The translations under genes were made by a program, and so were the position numbers. From the NCBI GenBank assembly GCA_963626085.1, contig CAVFVJ010000020.1, forward strand, positions 1-35,085: a DNA stretch of 35,085 bases, read 5' to 3'. Numbering within the stretch: the first letter of the stretch is position 1; each line of letters opens with the position of its first letter. A model generated the notes under the pieces. It made no database searches and was not told the origin of the DNA. It saw only the letters and a program-made list of their open reading frames with translations. Shown one piece after another: positions 16,687 to 24,784 of the stretch. Source of the stretch: Colivivens sp963626085 (GTDB lineage: Bacteria; Bacteroidota; Bacteroidia; Bacteroidales; Bacteroidaceae).

Positions 16687-17508
16687 ATGAAAACAAGACA
16701 AATCAAAATTAAGAAGAGTTCTGTTCACTGGAAGCAGTTTACCCGGCACTCAGACAGTGTGTTTCTCAGTCTTGGACGTGAGATAAGCATTGGTGTGCTC
16801 AGTGTCGCTACATTGCTCACGGCATCTCCTTGCTCGGCTGTCGGAAAGATGGCTACGTCTACTGTCCACTCTACTGTGGCATGTGGAAATCAAGAAGAGG
16901 GTGATGAGGCTGAATTGGTTGTGACAGACTCGATACTACTAGAAGAGGGTGATCTGCTCTTCAATGTAGTGGGCAGTAATGAAGGGCTTGCTGCCGCGAT
17001 CGTTGATGTCACAGACGGCATTGATCAACAACAGATATCACACGTCGCCATAGTCCACTTGCAAAATGGTGCGTTATATGTACTCGAAGCTACAGGAAAA
17101 CATGGGGTTTGGCTTACCCCAATAGATTCTTTTATCAACAACGCTGACCATACACCAGACGGAAAACCATTGATATTGGTTGGCAGACTGAAAGACCGCT
17201 CTAATATCAAACTCTCCGTAGACAAGGCTTTGTCTTATTTGGGGTGTCCTTACGATAAACTGTATTTGCCAGATGACAGTGCAATTTATTGTAGTGAACT
17301 GATCCAACTCTCCTATACTTATGCGGACGGAACAAACGTATTCCCTTTGCAGCCTATGTCGTTCCATGACAAGAGTGGTAACATTACTGAGTTTTGGAAC
17401 AACTATTACCGTAAGTTCGGCATGGAAGTGCCAGAGGGCTGGCCAGGGACAAATCCTGGAGGAATCTCACGAAGTGAGGCGATAGACATCATCTATAAGT
17501 TTTATTGA
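16687..17508 (+). CDS. YiiX/C92-like permuted NlpC/P60 hydrolase with long leader
   Basis: A 273-aa exported protein of the permuted papain-like (YiiX/YebB, peptidase C92) type. The domain begins near residue 85 with LLEEGDLLFNVV. The likely catalytic His lies in ISHVAIVHLQ (near 118), the likely catalytic Cys in IYCSELIQLSY (near 202), and a proline-rich GWPGTNPGGISRSEA closes it. Relatives cleave amide or ester bonds in envelope polymers or lipids, and the substrate here is unknown. The leader is about 50 aa with a basic, aromatic block HWKQFTRHSDSVFLSLGREI before the hydrophobic stretch GVLSVATLLTASPCSA. I recall such leaders from some Bacteroidota outer-membrane receptors. It sits 17 bp before a BtuB-like receptor, suggesting a functional pair. 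Its own promoter is not visible. Confidence 0.75.
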   Translation: MKTRQIKIKKSSVHWKQFTRHSDSVFLSLGREISIGVLSVATLLTASPCSAVGKMATSTVHSTVACGNQEEGDEAELVVTDSILLEEGDLLFNVVGSNEGLAAAIVDVTDGIDQQQISHVAIVHLQNGALYVLEATGKHGVWLTPIDSFINNADHTPDGKPLILVGRLKDRSNIKLSVDKALSYLGCPYDKLYLPDDSAIYCSELIQLSYTYADGTNVFPLQPMSFHDKSGNITEFWNNYYRKFGMEVPEGWPGTNPGGISRSEAIDIIYKFY

Positions 17509-17525
17509 TAAAAGAATCGTACATA

Positions 17526-19457
17526 ATGAAACCATCATTTATCATCATGCCAGCAGTGCTGCTGGTAAGCACGTTAGTGCATGCAAACAACAATAATAAC
17601 ATCAAGGTAGACTCAACCGTTGTGTTGAATGAGACTTATGTGACAGCGTCACGTGTGCCGATGCCTGCAGACAAAGCAATGCGGCTGGTTCAGGTGCTAT
17701 CATCCGAAGATATCGTGGCAAGTTCAGCTCAAAGCGTAAACGACTTGCTTAAACTAGTGGCTGGAGTGGATGTGCGCCAGCGTGGTGCGTATGGCATACA
17801 GACAGATATCGGTATCAATGGCGGAAATGAGGATCAACTCACGGTGTTGCTCAATGGTGTGAACATATCCAATCCGCAGACAGGACATCTGACGATGGAT
17901 TTGCCGGTAAGCTTGAATGACATAGAACGTATTGAGGTCGTTGAAGGTGGTGCCAGCCGTGTCTATGGTTCTTCTGCATTTTCCGGAGCAATCAACATAA
18001 TAACAAAATCGCGGAAAGAGAATCTCTTGTCTGCTGCCGTTACTGGTGGCTCCTATGACACTTTCTCTGTAGATGGCAGTGCCGATTTCTTGTCCGGCAA
18101 TTTCTCGAATCATATCAGTGGAGGTTGTACACGAAGTGATGGAGCCTCTGCCAACAGCGACTTTAAGAAATACAACGCTTATTGGAACGAGAAGTATTCG
18201 AACGACTTAGTGGATGTCGTTTTTCAGTCAGGGTTGAGTGCCATGAAATATGGTGCCAATACATTCTATGGTACAGGAAGTAACTCTCAATATGAGGAAG
18301 ATACCAAATATCTGGTAAGTCTGCAGGCGGAGACAAAGGGACGTGTTCATTTGCGACCACAGGTCTATTGGAATCGTTCGTACGACCATTATGTATGGCA
18401 GCGTGACAACCCTTCGGCATACGAGAACTATCATCAGACTAACGTATACGGCGCTAATGTGAATGCGTGGCTGCACTGGGCGTTGGGCAAGACATCTGTA
18501 GGCTTGGAATTCCGTAGAGAGAATATTCTCAGTACACGTCTGGGTAAGGAAATCGCTGCCAACAGTATAAATAAATATCCAGGTTACAAGTATAAAGACG
18601 GACGCTCGGGCACGAGTCTCTACCTCGAACATGACATTGTACTTGACAGATGGAGTCTTTCTTTAGGGCTTTTGGTGTATGACAACAGTTCGTTGGACGA
18701 GTCAATGCGGCTCTATCCAGGCATAGACCTCAGTTATAGTCCACTTCCTGAAATCCGTGTGTACGCGTCATTCAATAAAAGTCTTCGTACCCCGACTTAT
18801 ACAGACCTGTACTATAACGGACCGGGTATTGAGGGCAATCAAGGACTGAAACCAGAGAAGAGTACTGATTATGCCGTTGGATGTAGCTTTCACAAGGGGG
18901 CGTTTAAAGCTCAAATCAAGGGATTCTACAGGAATGGTACTGATATGATAGACTGGGTGAAGAGGGAAGGGGCGACCACTTGGACTACCGCTAATTCAGA
19001 TATTAACAACGTGGGTGTTGAAGTCTATGCAAATGTAGAATTCGAAAAGACCGGCATACCCAACCCTTTTGTGCGTTCCTTCACATTGAGTTATTGCTAT
19101 AACCATCAGGAGAGGGCAGATAAAGAGAAGTCATCGGTCTACAGCAGTCAATTGGTATATTTGCGCCATAAGTTTGTGGCGACTCTCAATCACCGTCTGT
19201 TCGGTGGTGTCAGCGCACAATGGGCGTTCGTACTGAAAGACCGTACAGGTTGGTTCGACAACGCCATTACCAACGCACGACAGAACTACGGTAGTTTTGG
19301 GCAACTCGACTTGAAACTGCAGTGGACAGACAAGCGGTTAAATGTATATGTACAGGGAAACAACTTGACCTCACGGAAATATTATGACATAGCCAATGTG
19401 CGTCAGCCGGGTTTTTGGATAACAGTGGGAGCGAAGGTCGCAATAGGGCTTCATTGA
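17526..19457 (+). CDS. TonB-dependent outer-membrane receptor, BtuB-like
   Basis: A 643-aa receptor from ATG 17526; the upstream in-frame TTG at 17505 overlaps the previous stop and is not needed. The order is a signal peptide (MKPSFIIMPAVLLVSTLVHA), a short region with a TonB-box-like LNETYVTASR, and a plug domain (residues about 45-160: SVNDLLKLVAGVDVRQRG...QLTVLLNGVNISNPQTGH...IERIEVVEGGASRVYGSSAFSGAINIITK). A 22-strand-type barrel follows, with SFNKSLRTPTYTDLYYNGPG and NLTSRKYYDIANVRQPGFW. It has no N-terminal carboxypeptidase-like domain, so it is not of the SusC type. The plug resembles BtuB (cobalamin) receptors, but no B12 riboswitch or other btu gene is seen, so the ligand is inferred. 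It probably depends on the upstream gene's transcript. Confidence 0.85.
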   Translation: MKPSFIIMPAVLLVSTLVHANNNNNIKVDSTVVLNETYVTASRVPMPADKAMRLVQVLSSEDIVASSAQSVNDLLKLVAGVDVRQRGAYGIQTDIGINGGNEDQLTVLLNGVNISNPQTGHLTMDLPVSLNDIERIEVVEGGASRVYGSSAFSGAINIITKSRKENLLSAAVTGGSYDTFSVDGSADFLSGNFSNHISGGCTRSDGASANSDFKKYNAYWNEKYSNDLVDVVFQSGLSAMKYGANTFYGTGSNSQYEEDTKYLVSLQAETKGRVHLRPQVYWNRSYDHYVWQRDNPSAYENYHQTNVYGANVNAWLHWALGKTSVGLEFRRENILSTRLGKEIAANSINKYPGYKYKDGRSGTSLYLEHDIVLDRWSLSLGLLVYDNSSLDESMRLYPGIDLSYSPLPEIRVYASFNKSLRTPTYTDLYYNGPGIEGNQGLKPEKSTDYAVGCSFHKGAFKAQIKGFYRNGTDMIDWVKREGATTWTTANSDINNVGVEVYANVEFEKTGIPNPFVRSFTLSYCYNHQERADKEKSSVYSSQLVYLRHKFVATLNHRLFGGVSAQWAFVLKDRTGWFDNAITNARQNYGSFGQLDLKLQWTDKRLNVYVQGNNLTSRKYYDIANVRQPGFWITVGAKVAIGLH

Positions 19458-19552
19458 GGTGGAAACTGAAGAAACTGACCGTAATGTCGTGTTTCGCATG
19501 TCTGTAAACAGTTTTCATTTATCGTTGTTATGTGAAATTGTATTTATTGTTA

Positions 19553-19560
19553 TAACTTTG
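19553..19560 (+). promoter_or_regulatory. -7 element before the micro-ORF and S24-like gene
   Basis: TAACTTTG matches TAnnTTTG. It would start a transcript about 10 nt before ATG 19576 and about 100 nt before ATG 19665. No -33 TTG is found at 19-21 bp. Confidence 0.5.
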
Positions 19561-19575
19561 TATGCAATTAATCAA

Positions 19576-19650
19576 ATGGGTTGTCCTATCTGTGGTTCAG
19601 ATTCCAAAAATAAAGAATTGCAGTGGGACAACTTTACAATTAACACATAA
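19576..19650 (+). CDS. 24-aa CPxCG micro-ORF, function unknown
   Basis: From ATG 19576 to TAA 19648-19650 the frame gives 24 residues beginning MGCPICGSDSKNKEL. The longer open frame back to 19459 would start over the promoter and the receptor's 3' flank, so the short form is preferred. The CPxCG knuckle is typical of very small zinc-finger proteins, but only one Cys pair is present where two are usual. It lies about 15 nt after the -7 element and 14 bp before the S24-like gene. It could be a real micro-protein, a leader peptide controlling the next gene, or chance. No homologue is recognised. Confidence 0.35.
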   Translation: MGCPICGSDSKNKELQWDNFTINT

Positions 19651-19664
19651 CGAATATAAAATGA

Positions 19665-20396
19665 ATGGACGGATTGGGATTTTTCGGCATGAATGGTGTC
19701 GTGCATGATGTGAGTAATGTATGCCAACACGAAGTATCGGAGAATATATTGTCGATGAATGTTGAGACCAATGTGTTGGGAACATTGCAGATTTACCAGA
19801 ATGACCTTGTATACGTAGACACCAGTATAGAGGCAAGAGCCGAAAGTGTGGTGATGGTGGACATCGACGGTGGTCGTAAACTAAGGTATTTGACCGAGGA
19901 CGGTATGCTAACGAGTGAACGCTTTTATAATGAAGACGGAGTCTGTGGGATTAGAATAGAACCACTCTCTAATGTGAAGGTTCTCGGGGTGGTTGTAGAT
20001 GTTATCCATCCAGAGGTGAATATATTGAATGTGGACGTATCGAATTTCTCTTGGATAATACAGTCGAACAAAGTCAAATACTCTAAAGTCGGTTGGTGGA
20101 GAAGCCAGTACTGTCCATTTCTCGTCTGTTTAAACGACAAGTCGTGTACAAACGAATTGATGAAAGTGTTGCATTCGTTGATAGATAATAGGGGAGGTGT
20201 TGAGTTGGCGAGGATTATAACGGTATGTGTCAATATGAATATCATAACTCCACCTACATTTACGCAGTTAAGGCAAGAATTCTATGTCGGAGGGTCACGT
20301 CAGGCATATCAGAAATATTTGGGATGTAACTTTTCCAAGGCTGAGATAAGTCACATTGTCAAAGCGGTGCGGAAGTACAGTGATATGGAGACATAG
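19665..20396 (+). CDS. protein with LexA/S24-like region, function unknown
   Basis: A 243-aa cytoplasmic protein; the frame is closed by TGA directly before ATG 19665. Residues about 28-117 follow the order of the LexA/UmuD/S24 peptidase fold: ILSMNVETN (Ser30-Met31 at the place of the Ser-Met motif), IYQNDLVYVDTSIEARAESVVMVDIDGGRKLRYL, then LTSERFYNED, then VKVLGVVVDVIHP. At the catalytic-Lys position (LexA K156) I align Arg74, with Lys72 two residues earlier, so self-cleavage may be lost. There is no N-terminal helix-turn-helix. The C-terminal half (about 130-243) is alpha-helical and unrecognised, containing WWRSQYCPFLVCLNDKSC and FTQLRQEFYVGGSRQAYQKY. The assignment rests on my reading of the pattern and is tentative. 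The gene itself looks real from its length and codon use. Confidence 0.6.
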   Translation: MDGLGFFGMNGVVHDVSNVCQHEVSENILSMNVETNVLGTLQIYQNDLVYVDTSIEARAESVVMVDIDGGRKLRYLTEDGMLTSERFYNEDGVCGIRIEPLSNVKVLGVVVDVIHPEVNILNVDVSNFSWIIQSNKVKYSKVGWWRSQYCPFLVCLNDKSCTNELMKVLHSLIDNRGGVELARIITVCVNMNIITPPTFTQLRQEFYVGGSRQAYQKYLGCNFSKAEISHIVKAVRKYSDMET

Positions 20397-20442
20397 AACT
20401 AAATAATCAGTGAATCGTAAGGCCTACGATAGCGGATTTTAG

Positions 20443-20451
20443 TAACTTTGC
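20443..20451 (+). promoter_or_regulatory. -7 element of asnA
   Basis: TAACTTTGC lies 20 bp before ATG 20472. Its position makes the in-frame ATA/ATG-like extension back to 20448 impossible as a start. Confidence 0.7.
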
Positions 20452-20471
20452 AGAACGAAACTATAGATATA

Positions 20472-21509
20472 ATGAGTAAGTTAATAAAGCCAGAGGGTTA
20501 CAGACCTTTGATTAATCCTCTTGAAACCGAACAGGGGATAAAATTAATAAAAGACTTCTTTCAGTCCAATCTGTCAACATCATTGCGTTTAAGGAGAGTC
20601 ACAGCTCCTTTATTTGTCATGAAAGGTTTGGGTCTTAATGATGACCTCAATGGGGTGGAGCGTCCAGTCTCATTTCCGATTAAGGATATGGATGACCAAA
20701 GGGCGGAAATAGTACATTCTCTTGCCAAATGGAAGAGGGTTATGCTTGCGGAATATGGTATTCGACCTGGCTACGGGTTGTATACGGACATGAATGCAAT
20801 CAGAGGGGATGAAGAGCTGGATAATCTCCATTCTTTGTATGTGGATCAGTGGGACTGGGAGCGTACCGTTAACAGGGAAGATCGTAATCTTGGTTTCCTG
20901 AAAGAGATTGTGGGCAAGATATATGATGCGATATGTCGTACCGAATATCTTGTGTGTGAGCATTTCAGTGTGTTGAAGCCATTCCTTCCTGAGAAGATTC
21001 ATTTTGTTCATTCGGAGGAATTGCTCAGACTATATCCAGGCTTGACACCAAAAGAGCGAGAAGACGAGATCTGCCGTAAGTTTGGTGCTGTATTTATTAT
21101 TGGAATCGGTGGACGTTTAAGTGATGGTAAGCCGCACGACCTCCGCGCACCAGACTATGACGATTGGACCACTCCAAACAGTGATGGCTATTATGGCTTG
21201 AACGGTGACATCATGATTTGGTATCCAGTGCTTGGACATGCCGTAGAGTTGAGTTCAATGGGAATACGTGTGGATAAGGATGCTTTGGTCCGTCAGTTGG
21301 AGATTACAGGAAAACAGGAACGTGCGGAATTGTACTTCCACAAGAAACTTTTGTCTGGTGAACTTCCGTTGTCTGTAGGTGGTGGAATTGGACAGAGCCG
21401 TTTGTGTATGGTTCTGTTGCACAAAGCTCATGTGGGTGAAATACAAGCAAGTATATGGCCGGAGTCAATGAGGACTGAGTGTGCTTCGGCAGGAATGCCG
21501 CTCATCTGA
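20472..21509 (+). CDS. asnA: aspartate-ammonia ligase (asparagine synthetase A)
   Basis: A 345-aa cytoplasmic enzyme making asparagine from aspartate, ammonia and ATP. Its class II synthetase-like fold is recognised by VTAPLFVMKGLGLNDDLNGVERPV (residues 41-64), ALAKWKR-type SLAKWKRVML, GLYTDMNAIR, VDQWDWE, RAPDYDDW, NGDIMIWYPVL, ELSSMGIRV and the terminal GGGIGQSRLCMVLL. The length is close to the E. coli protein (330 aa). ATG 20472 starts MSKLIKPEGY, the family start. It is 18 bp before the NAD(P)HX repair gene, with which it may share a transcript. Confidence 0.97.
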   Translation: MSKLIKPEGYRPLINPLETEQGIKLIKDFFQSNLSTSLRLRRVTAPLFVMKGLGLNDDLNGVERPVSFPIKDMDDQRAEIVHSLAKWKRVMLAEYGIRPGYGLYTDMNAIRGDEELDNLHSLYVDQWDWERTVNREDRNLGFLKEIVGKIYDAICRTEYLVCEHFSVLKPFLPEKIHFVHSEELLRLYPGLTPKEREDEICRKFGAVFIIGIGGRLSDGKPHDLRAPDYDDWTTPNSDGYYGLNGDIMIWYPVLGHAVELSSMGIRVDKDALVRQLEITGKQERAELYFHKKLLSGELPLSVGGGIGQSRLCMVLLHKAHVGEIQASIWPESMRTECASAGMPLI

Positions 21510-21527
21510 TATATAAATAGGGGCTGT

Positions 21528-23081
21528 ATGCGGAAAATCCTGACATCTAAGCAGATGCATGAGGTGGATGCCTACACTGTCAAGAGTGAGCAGATTTCGT
21601 CACTCGATTTGATGGAACGGGCGTCAAAGACTGTTGCGGACGTGATTATGGATCTGTTCGGAACAGACCGCAGGATGTTTGTGTTTGCTGGTCCAGGATG
21701 CAATGGTGGAGATGCTCTTGCCGTCTCGCGTATGTTGGCCCATAGTGCCTATGAGGTGCATGTTTTCCTATTCAATCCCAAGGGACGTTTAGCAGATGAT
21801 TGCCGTACCAATATGGAGCGCCTTTTTTTGATGGACAATGTGGATTTCCATGAGGTCACATCGGAATTCACCCCACCTGCTCTGTCTGCAACTGATGTAG
21901 TTGTGGATGGGCTGTTCGGTACAGGACTGTCTGCTCCTTTGTCAGGACTCTTTGCAAATCTTGTTGATGTAATCAATGCATCAGCGTCTACAGTTGTGTC
22001 AATTGATGTACCTTCTGGACTTATGACGGAGGATAATTCATCCAACAATCTGTCACATGTGGTGAGGGCAGACATGACGTTGACCTTCCAGTTGGAGAAA
22101 CTCTCATATCTCTTTGCGGAAAATGAATCGTTTGTCGGAGGATTGAGGGTGCTGGATATAGGACTTGTGGATCCGGACAGTAATGCAACCTCCACTCCTT
22201 ATTATATATATGAGAGGAAAGATGCCGAGGAAACATTGAGGCCACGTAGTAAGTTCGCACATAAGGGGACGTTCGGACATGCGTGTCTGATTGCAGGCAA
22301 AAAAGGAATGGCAGGCGCAGCTGTCATGGCAGCCAAGTCCTGCATGCGAAGTGGGGTAGGCAAACTTACGGTTCATACTAATGTGGATAATCTATTCCCA
22401 CTGCAATGTGTTGTTCCTGAGGCAATCTTGGATATTGAGGAGGCAGATTTTTTTTCATCACCGTTCTTGTCCAACCATTATGATGCACTTGCCATGGGAC
22501 CAGGCTTGGGAACTTCGGATATTACAAAAAGAGCAATGGCACAGCAAATGGTTAGTTTCAATGCTCCGATGGTGCTGGATGCAGATGCCTTAAATATTTT
22601 GTCTGCCAATCCCCAGTTGATTAAGAGTGTTCCGCAAGGTTCAATTCTCACGCCTCACAAAAAGGAACTTGCCGGATTGATTGGTAAGACATCTAACAGT
22701 TTTGAGGAATTGCAACTGACCCGTGAGTTAGCACGCAATAATGGATTTTATATCATAATAAAAGGTGCGTACTCAGCAACTGTCACTCCAGAAGGCAATG
22801 TGTTCTACAATACGACAGGTAATGTTGGAATGGCAACTGCAGGGAGTGGAGATGTGCTCACTGGCGTTATCCTTGCTTTACTGGCGCAGGGGTATACTTC
22901 ACTCCAAGCTGCTACGCTGGGCGTGTTCCTACATGGTTCGGCTGGAGATCTTGCGGCTGAGGCTTTGTCTGAAGAAGGCATGACGGCTACTGACATAATT
23001 GAGTATTTGCCTCTGGCTTTCAAATCATTGAGAAAACGAAATAACATACACAACGGTGGTTGCCGTAAAGAATCGTTATGA
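21528..23081 (+). CDS. nnr: bifunctional NAD(P)HX epimerase/dehydratase
   Basis: A 517-aa fusion repairing hydrated NADH and NADPH. The N-terminal YjeF_N/NnrE epimerase half (about residues 1-215) has VFAGPGCNGGDALAVSRML, DGLFGTGLSAPL and SIDVPSGLMTE. The C-terminal NnrD, ADP-dependent (S)-NAD(P)H-hydrate dehydratase half (about 230-510) has HKGTFGHACLIAGKKGMAGAA, DALAMGPGLG, LDADALNIL, ILTPHKKE and TTGNVGMATAGSGDVLTGVI, the nucleotide-binding GSGD motif. Both halves look intact and the fused form is common in bacteria. Its stop codon overlaps the next start (ATGA), implying translational coupling to the small protein after it. Confidence 0.96.
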   Translation: MRKILTSKQMHEVDAYTVKSEQISSLDLMERASKTVADVIMDLFGTDRRMFVFAGPGCNGGDALAVSRMLAHSAYEVHVFLFNPKGRLADDCRTNMERLFLMDNVDFHEVTSEFTPPALSATDVVVDGLFGTGLSAPLSGLFANLVDVINASASTVVSIDVPSGLMTEDNSSNNLSHVVRADMTLTFQLEKLSYLFAENESFVGGLRVLDIGLVDPDSNATSTPYYIYERKDAEETLRPRSKFAHKGTFGHACLIAGKKGMAGAAVMAAKSCMRSGVGKLTVHTNVDNLFPLQCVVPEAILDIEEADFFSSPFLSNHYDALAMGPGLGTSDITKRAMAQQMVSFNAPMVLDADALNILSANPQLIKSVPQGSILTPHKKELAGLIGKTSNSFEELQLTRELARNNGFYIIIKGAYSATVTPEGNVFYNTTGNVGMATAGSGDVLTGVILALLAQGYTSLQAATLGVFLHGSAGDLAAEALSEEGMTATDIIEYLPLAFKSLRKRNNIHNGGCRKESL

Positions 23082-23263
23082 TGACTAAATATGCCGCCTC
23101 TTCTGTGGTGATAGACGGGGTGGAATACCGTAATTATGTTGTGGAGTTCAAGGATGGTGTCTTGTCGCACTCTTTTCAACTGGAAACCGAGTTGCCGCAT
23201 GTGCAGTGGGTACGTAGTGTCGAGATTTGTGGGGGGCGACTTGTGTCTGTCGTTTGGACATGA
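23078..23263 (+). CDS. 61-aa protein translationally coupled to nnr, function unknown
   Basis: The ATG at 23078 overlaps the nnr stop codon as ATGA, an arrangement selected in real operons. The product begins MMTKYAASSVVIDGVEYRNY and ends RLVSVVWT. It has no signal peptide or membrane segment, and its alternating pattern suggests a small beta-rich fold. I do not recognise a family. It ends 6 bp before the convergent yraN stop, with no terminator between them. Confidence 0.6.
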   Translation: MMTKYAASSVVIDGVEYRNYVVEFKDGVLSHSFQLETELPHVQWVRSVEICGGRLVSVVWT

Positions 23264-23269
23264 CAACTG

Positions 23270-23722
23270 TTAGAATCTTCTCCATCTTTTTCTCCTATAG
23301 CCCATACTGGTGCTTTGTCTGAATGCCCCATGTGCGTAGAGTGCTCTGGTGGAGATGTCGGGCATGAAGTGTATGGAGTAATCCAATTCCGATTTATAAA
23401 CAACTCCAATTGCATCAAAGTGTATTGGATAGTCATAATGATAGACTTTGAGGTAATGGAATGCGGCTCGTACAATGTTGCGTAGTTTGTTCGTGTTTAT
23501 AGCCTGTTCTGGATTTCCGTACAGGTCACTCTTGCGTGACCGCGTTTTCACTTCGATGAAATGAAGTTCATTGTCTTTAAATGCCACAATGTCGAGTTCG
23601 CATCCTTTGTGTAGATTCCAATTACGGTGAAGTATGCGGAATCCTTGTTTTGAAAGGTAGTTCCCTGCCAGTTCCTCACCGGTTTGACCCAATTGCCAGT
23701 TGTGGTTTTCTGTTGTCGTCAT
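23270..23722 (-). CDS. YraN/UPF0102 family nuclease-fold protein
   Basis: A 150-aa protein from ATG 23722. A GTG at 23773, overlapping the previous stop as GTGA, would add 17 non-conserved residues (MTSKTRNKETTIKEF...) and cannot be excluded. The family core is clear: LGQTGEELAGNYLSKQGFRILHRNW, then the PD-(D/E)XK-type ELDIVAFKDNELHFIEVKTRS, and a later RAAFHYLK. YraN proteins have a restriction-endonuclease-like fold; they are linked to DNA processing or competence, without a settled function. The tail (STSMGYRRKRWRRF) is longer and more basic than usual. It is the last gene of the pyrB-to-yraN run. Confidence 0.85.
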   Translation of the reverse strand: MTTTENHNWQLGQTGEELAGNYLSKQGFRILHRNWNLHKGCELDIVAFKDNELHFIEVKTRSRKSDLYGNPEQAINTNKLRNIVRAAFHYLKVYHYDYPIHFDAIGVVYKSELDYSIHFMPDISTRALYAHGAFRQSTSMGYRRKRWRRF

Positions 23723-23769
23723 TGTAGTAAACTCTTTTATTGTTGTTTCTTTGTTCCTTGTTTTTGAGG

Positions 23770-24768
23770 TCACTTGGCTTTGCCTTTTATTTTGCGCCTT
23801 GGTCCGATGGAGTTGGGCGTCCGTACATCTGGAGCTTTTTTAATGTTGGCATCCGGTCGTTTGTCTACGTTCATCTCACGCAGTTCTTCTGGGGTTAGAC
23901 GTTGTTGCTGTCGTATGGGAAGAATCTTTGTCGAGTCGGTATTGACTGTATCCGCGTTGACAGAATCAGTTGCCAATGAGTCGGTGTGCATGGACTGTCT
24001 CCTGTCCGTTGTATGTATGCGGTATACAGATATGTCTTTGACAAGTCCAATACTACGTGTTCCCCCCTTACGCCCCATGAAAAGAAAAAAACCTGATATA
24101 GATTCAATCTCTCTGTCGTCTATTGCGTTGATGTTGCATTCAAAACGTCCTTCTCTGTTCGACTGGCTCACATTGCTTGTTGTCTTCCCATCCCTGTAGT
24201 GTATGGCAATGCAGGCGGTAAGGTTGTTTTCGCGGTCTGTGGGATCTTCCCGTATGAAGTTGTAGTCCGCAACCAGCCTGAACATGTCGTTGAGATGGTA
24301 TGTGGTGTCTGCTTTGAACGTGAATGTCTCTTTGTTGAGAAAACTGCTGTTGCGTAGGATAATCAGTTTGTGTCCTGTCCAAATGTCTGCGGTGTCACCT
24401 CCGAGGGTTATGTTGGTGCGCATCTCGTTGCTGCCTCCTTGCAACTGCAGAATCTTGTCATAGTCGTCTAACCGTACTTTTAAGTCTTCCATAATGTCCT
24501 GCATGTCATCCACGTGACGGAAGTAGTATACCATGGACGAGTCGAACTGTTCCTCTGTGACTCCATATTTGTGAAATGCAGCCTCTTTGTATTTTACAGC
24601 CAAATCTTTTTTCTCTGGTGGAAGATTTTGTCCGAGTCCTTGTGCAATGCAGTAGTCGTACAATACGTTTTTCATCTTGCTCTTTGGTATGATAAAACTG
24701 TCAGTATCATCGCAAGCGGTAATACAGACTATCATAAGTAGCATGAGGAAACGTAGTGACTTGACCAT
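23770..24768 (-). CDS. DUF4296-domain lipoprotein
   Basis: A 332-aa exported protein with signal LRFLMLLMIVCITAC and lipobox Cys19. The DUF4296 domain (PF14129) covers about residues 27-110: IIPKSKMKNVLYDYCIAQG...EEQFDSSMVYYFRHVDDMQDIMEDLKVRL. The middle part is beta-rich (ADIWTGHKLIILRNSSF...). The tail is polar and low in complexity (DSLATDSVNADTVNTDSTK), ending in basic residues (RRKIKGKAK). Function is unknown. In Bacteroidota this gene typically sits beside lspA, the enzyme that processes lipoproteins, as it does here with a 16-bp gap. Confidence 0.85.
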   Translation of the reverse strand: MVKSLRFLMLLMIVCITACDDTDSFIIPKSKMKNVLYDYCIAQGLGQNLPPEKKDLAVKYKEAAFHKYGVTEEQFDSSMVYYFRHVDDMQDIMEDLKVRLDDYDKILQLQGGSNEMRTNITLGGDTADIWTGHKLIILRNSSFLNKETFTFKADTTYHLNDMFRLVADYNFIREDPTDRENNLTACIAIHYRDGKTTSNVSQSNREGRFECNINAIDDREIESISGFFLFMGRKGGTRSIGLVKDISVYRIHTTDRRQSMHTDSLATDSVNADTVNTDSTKILPIRQQQRLTPEELREMNVDKRPDANIKKAPDVRTPNSIGPRRKIKGKAK

Positions 24769-24784
24769 AGTACAGTTCTTGTTT

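Noticed and set aside
19459..19575. Upstream extension of the micro-ORF from GTG 19459
   Set aside because: It covers the -7 element and the receptor's 3' flank and has no family signal.
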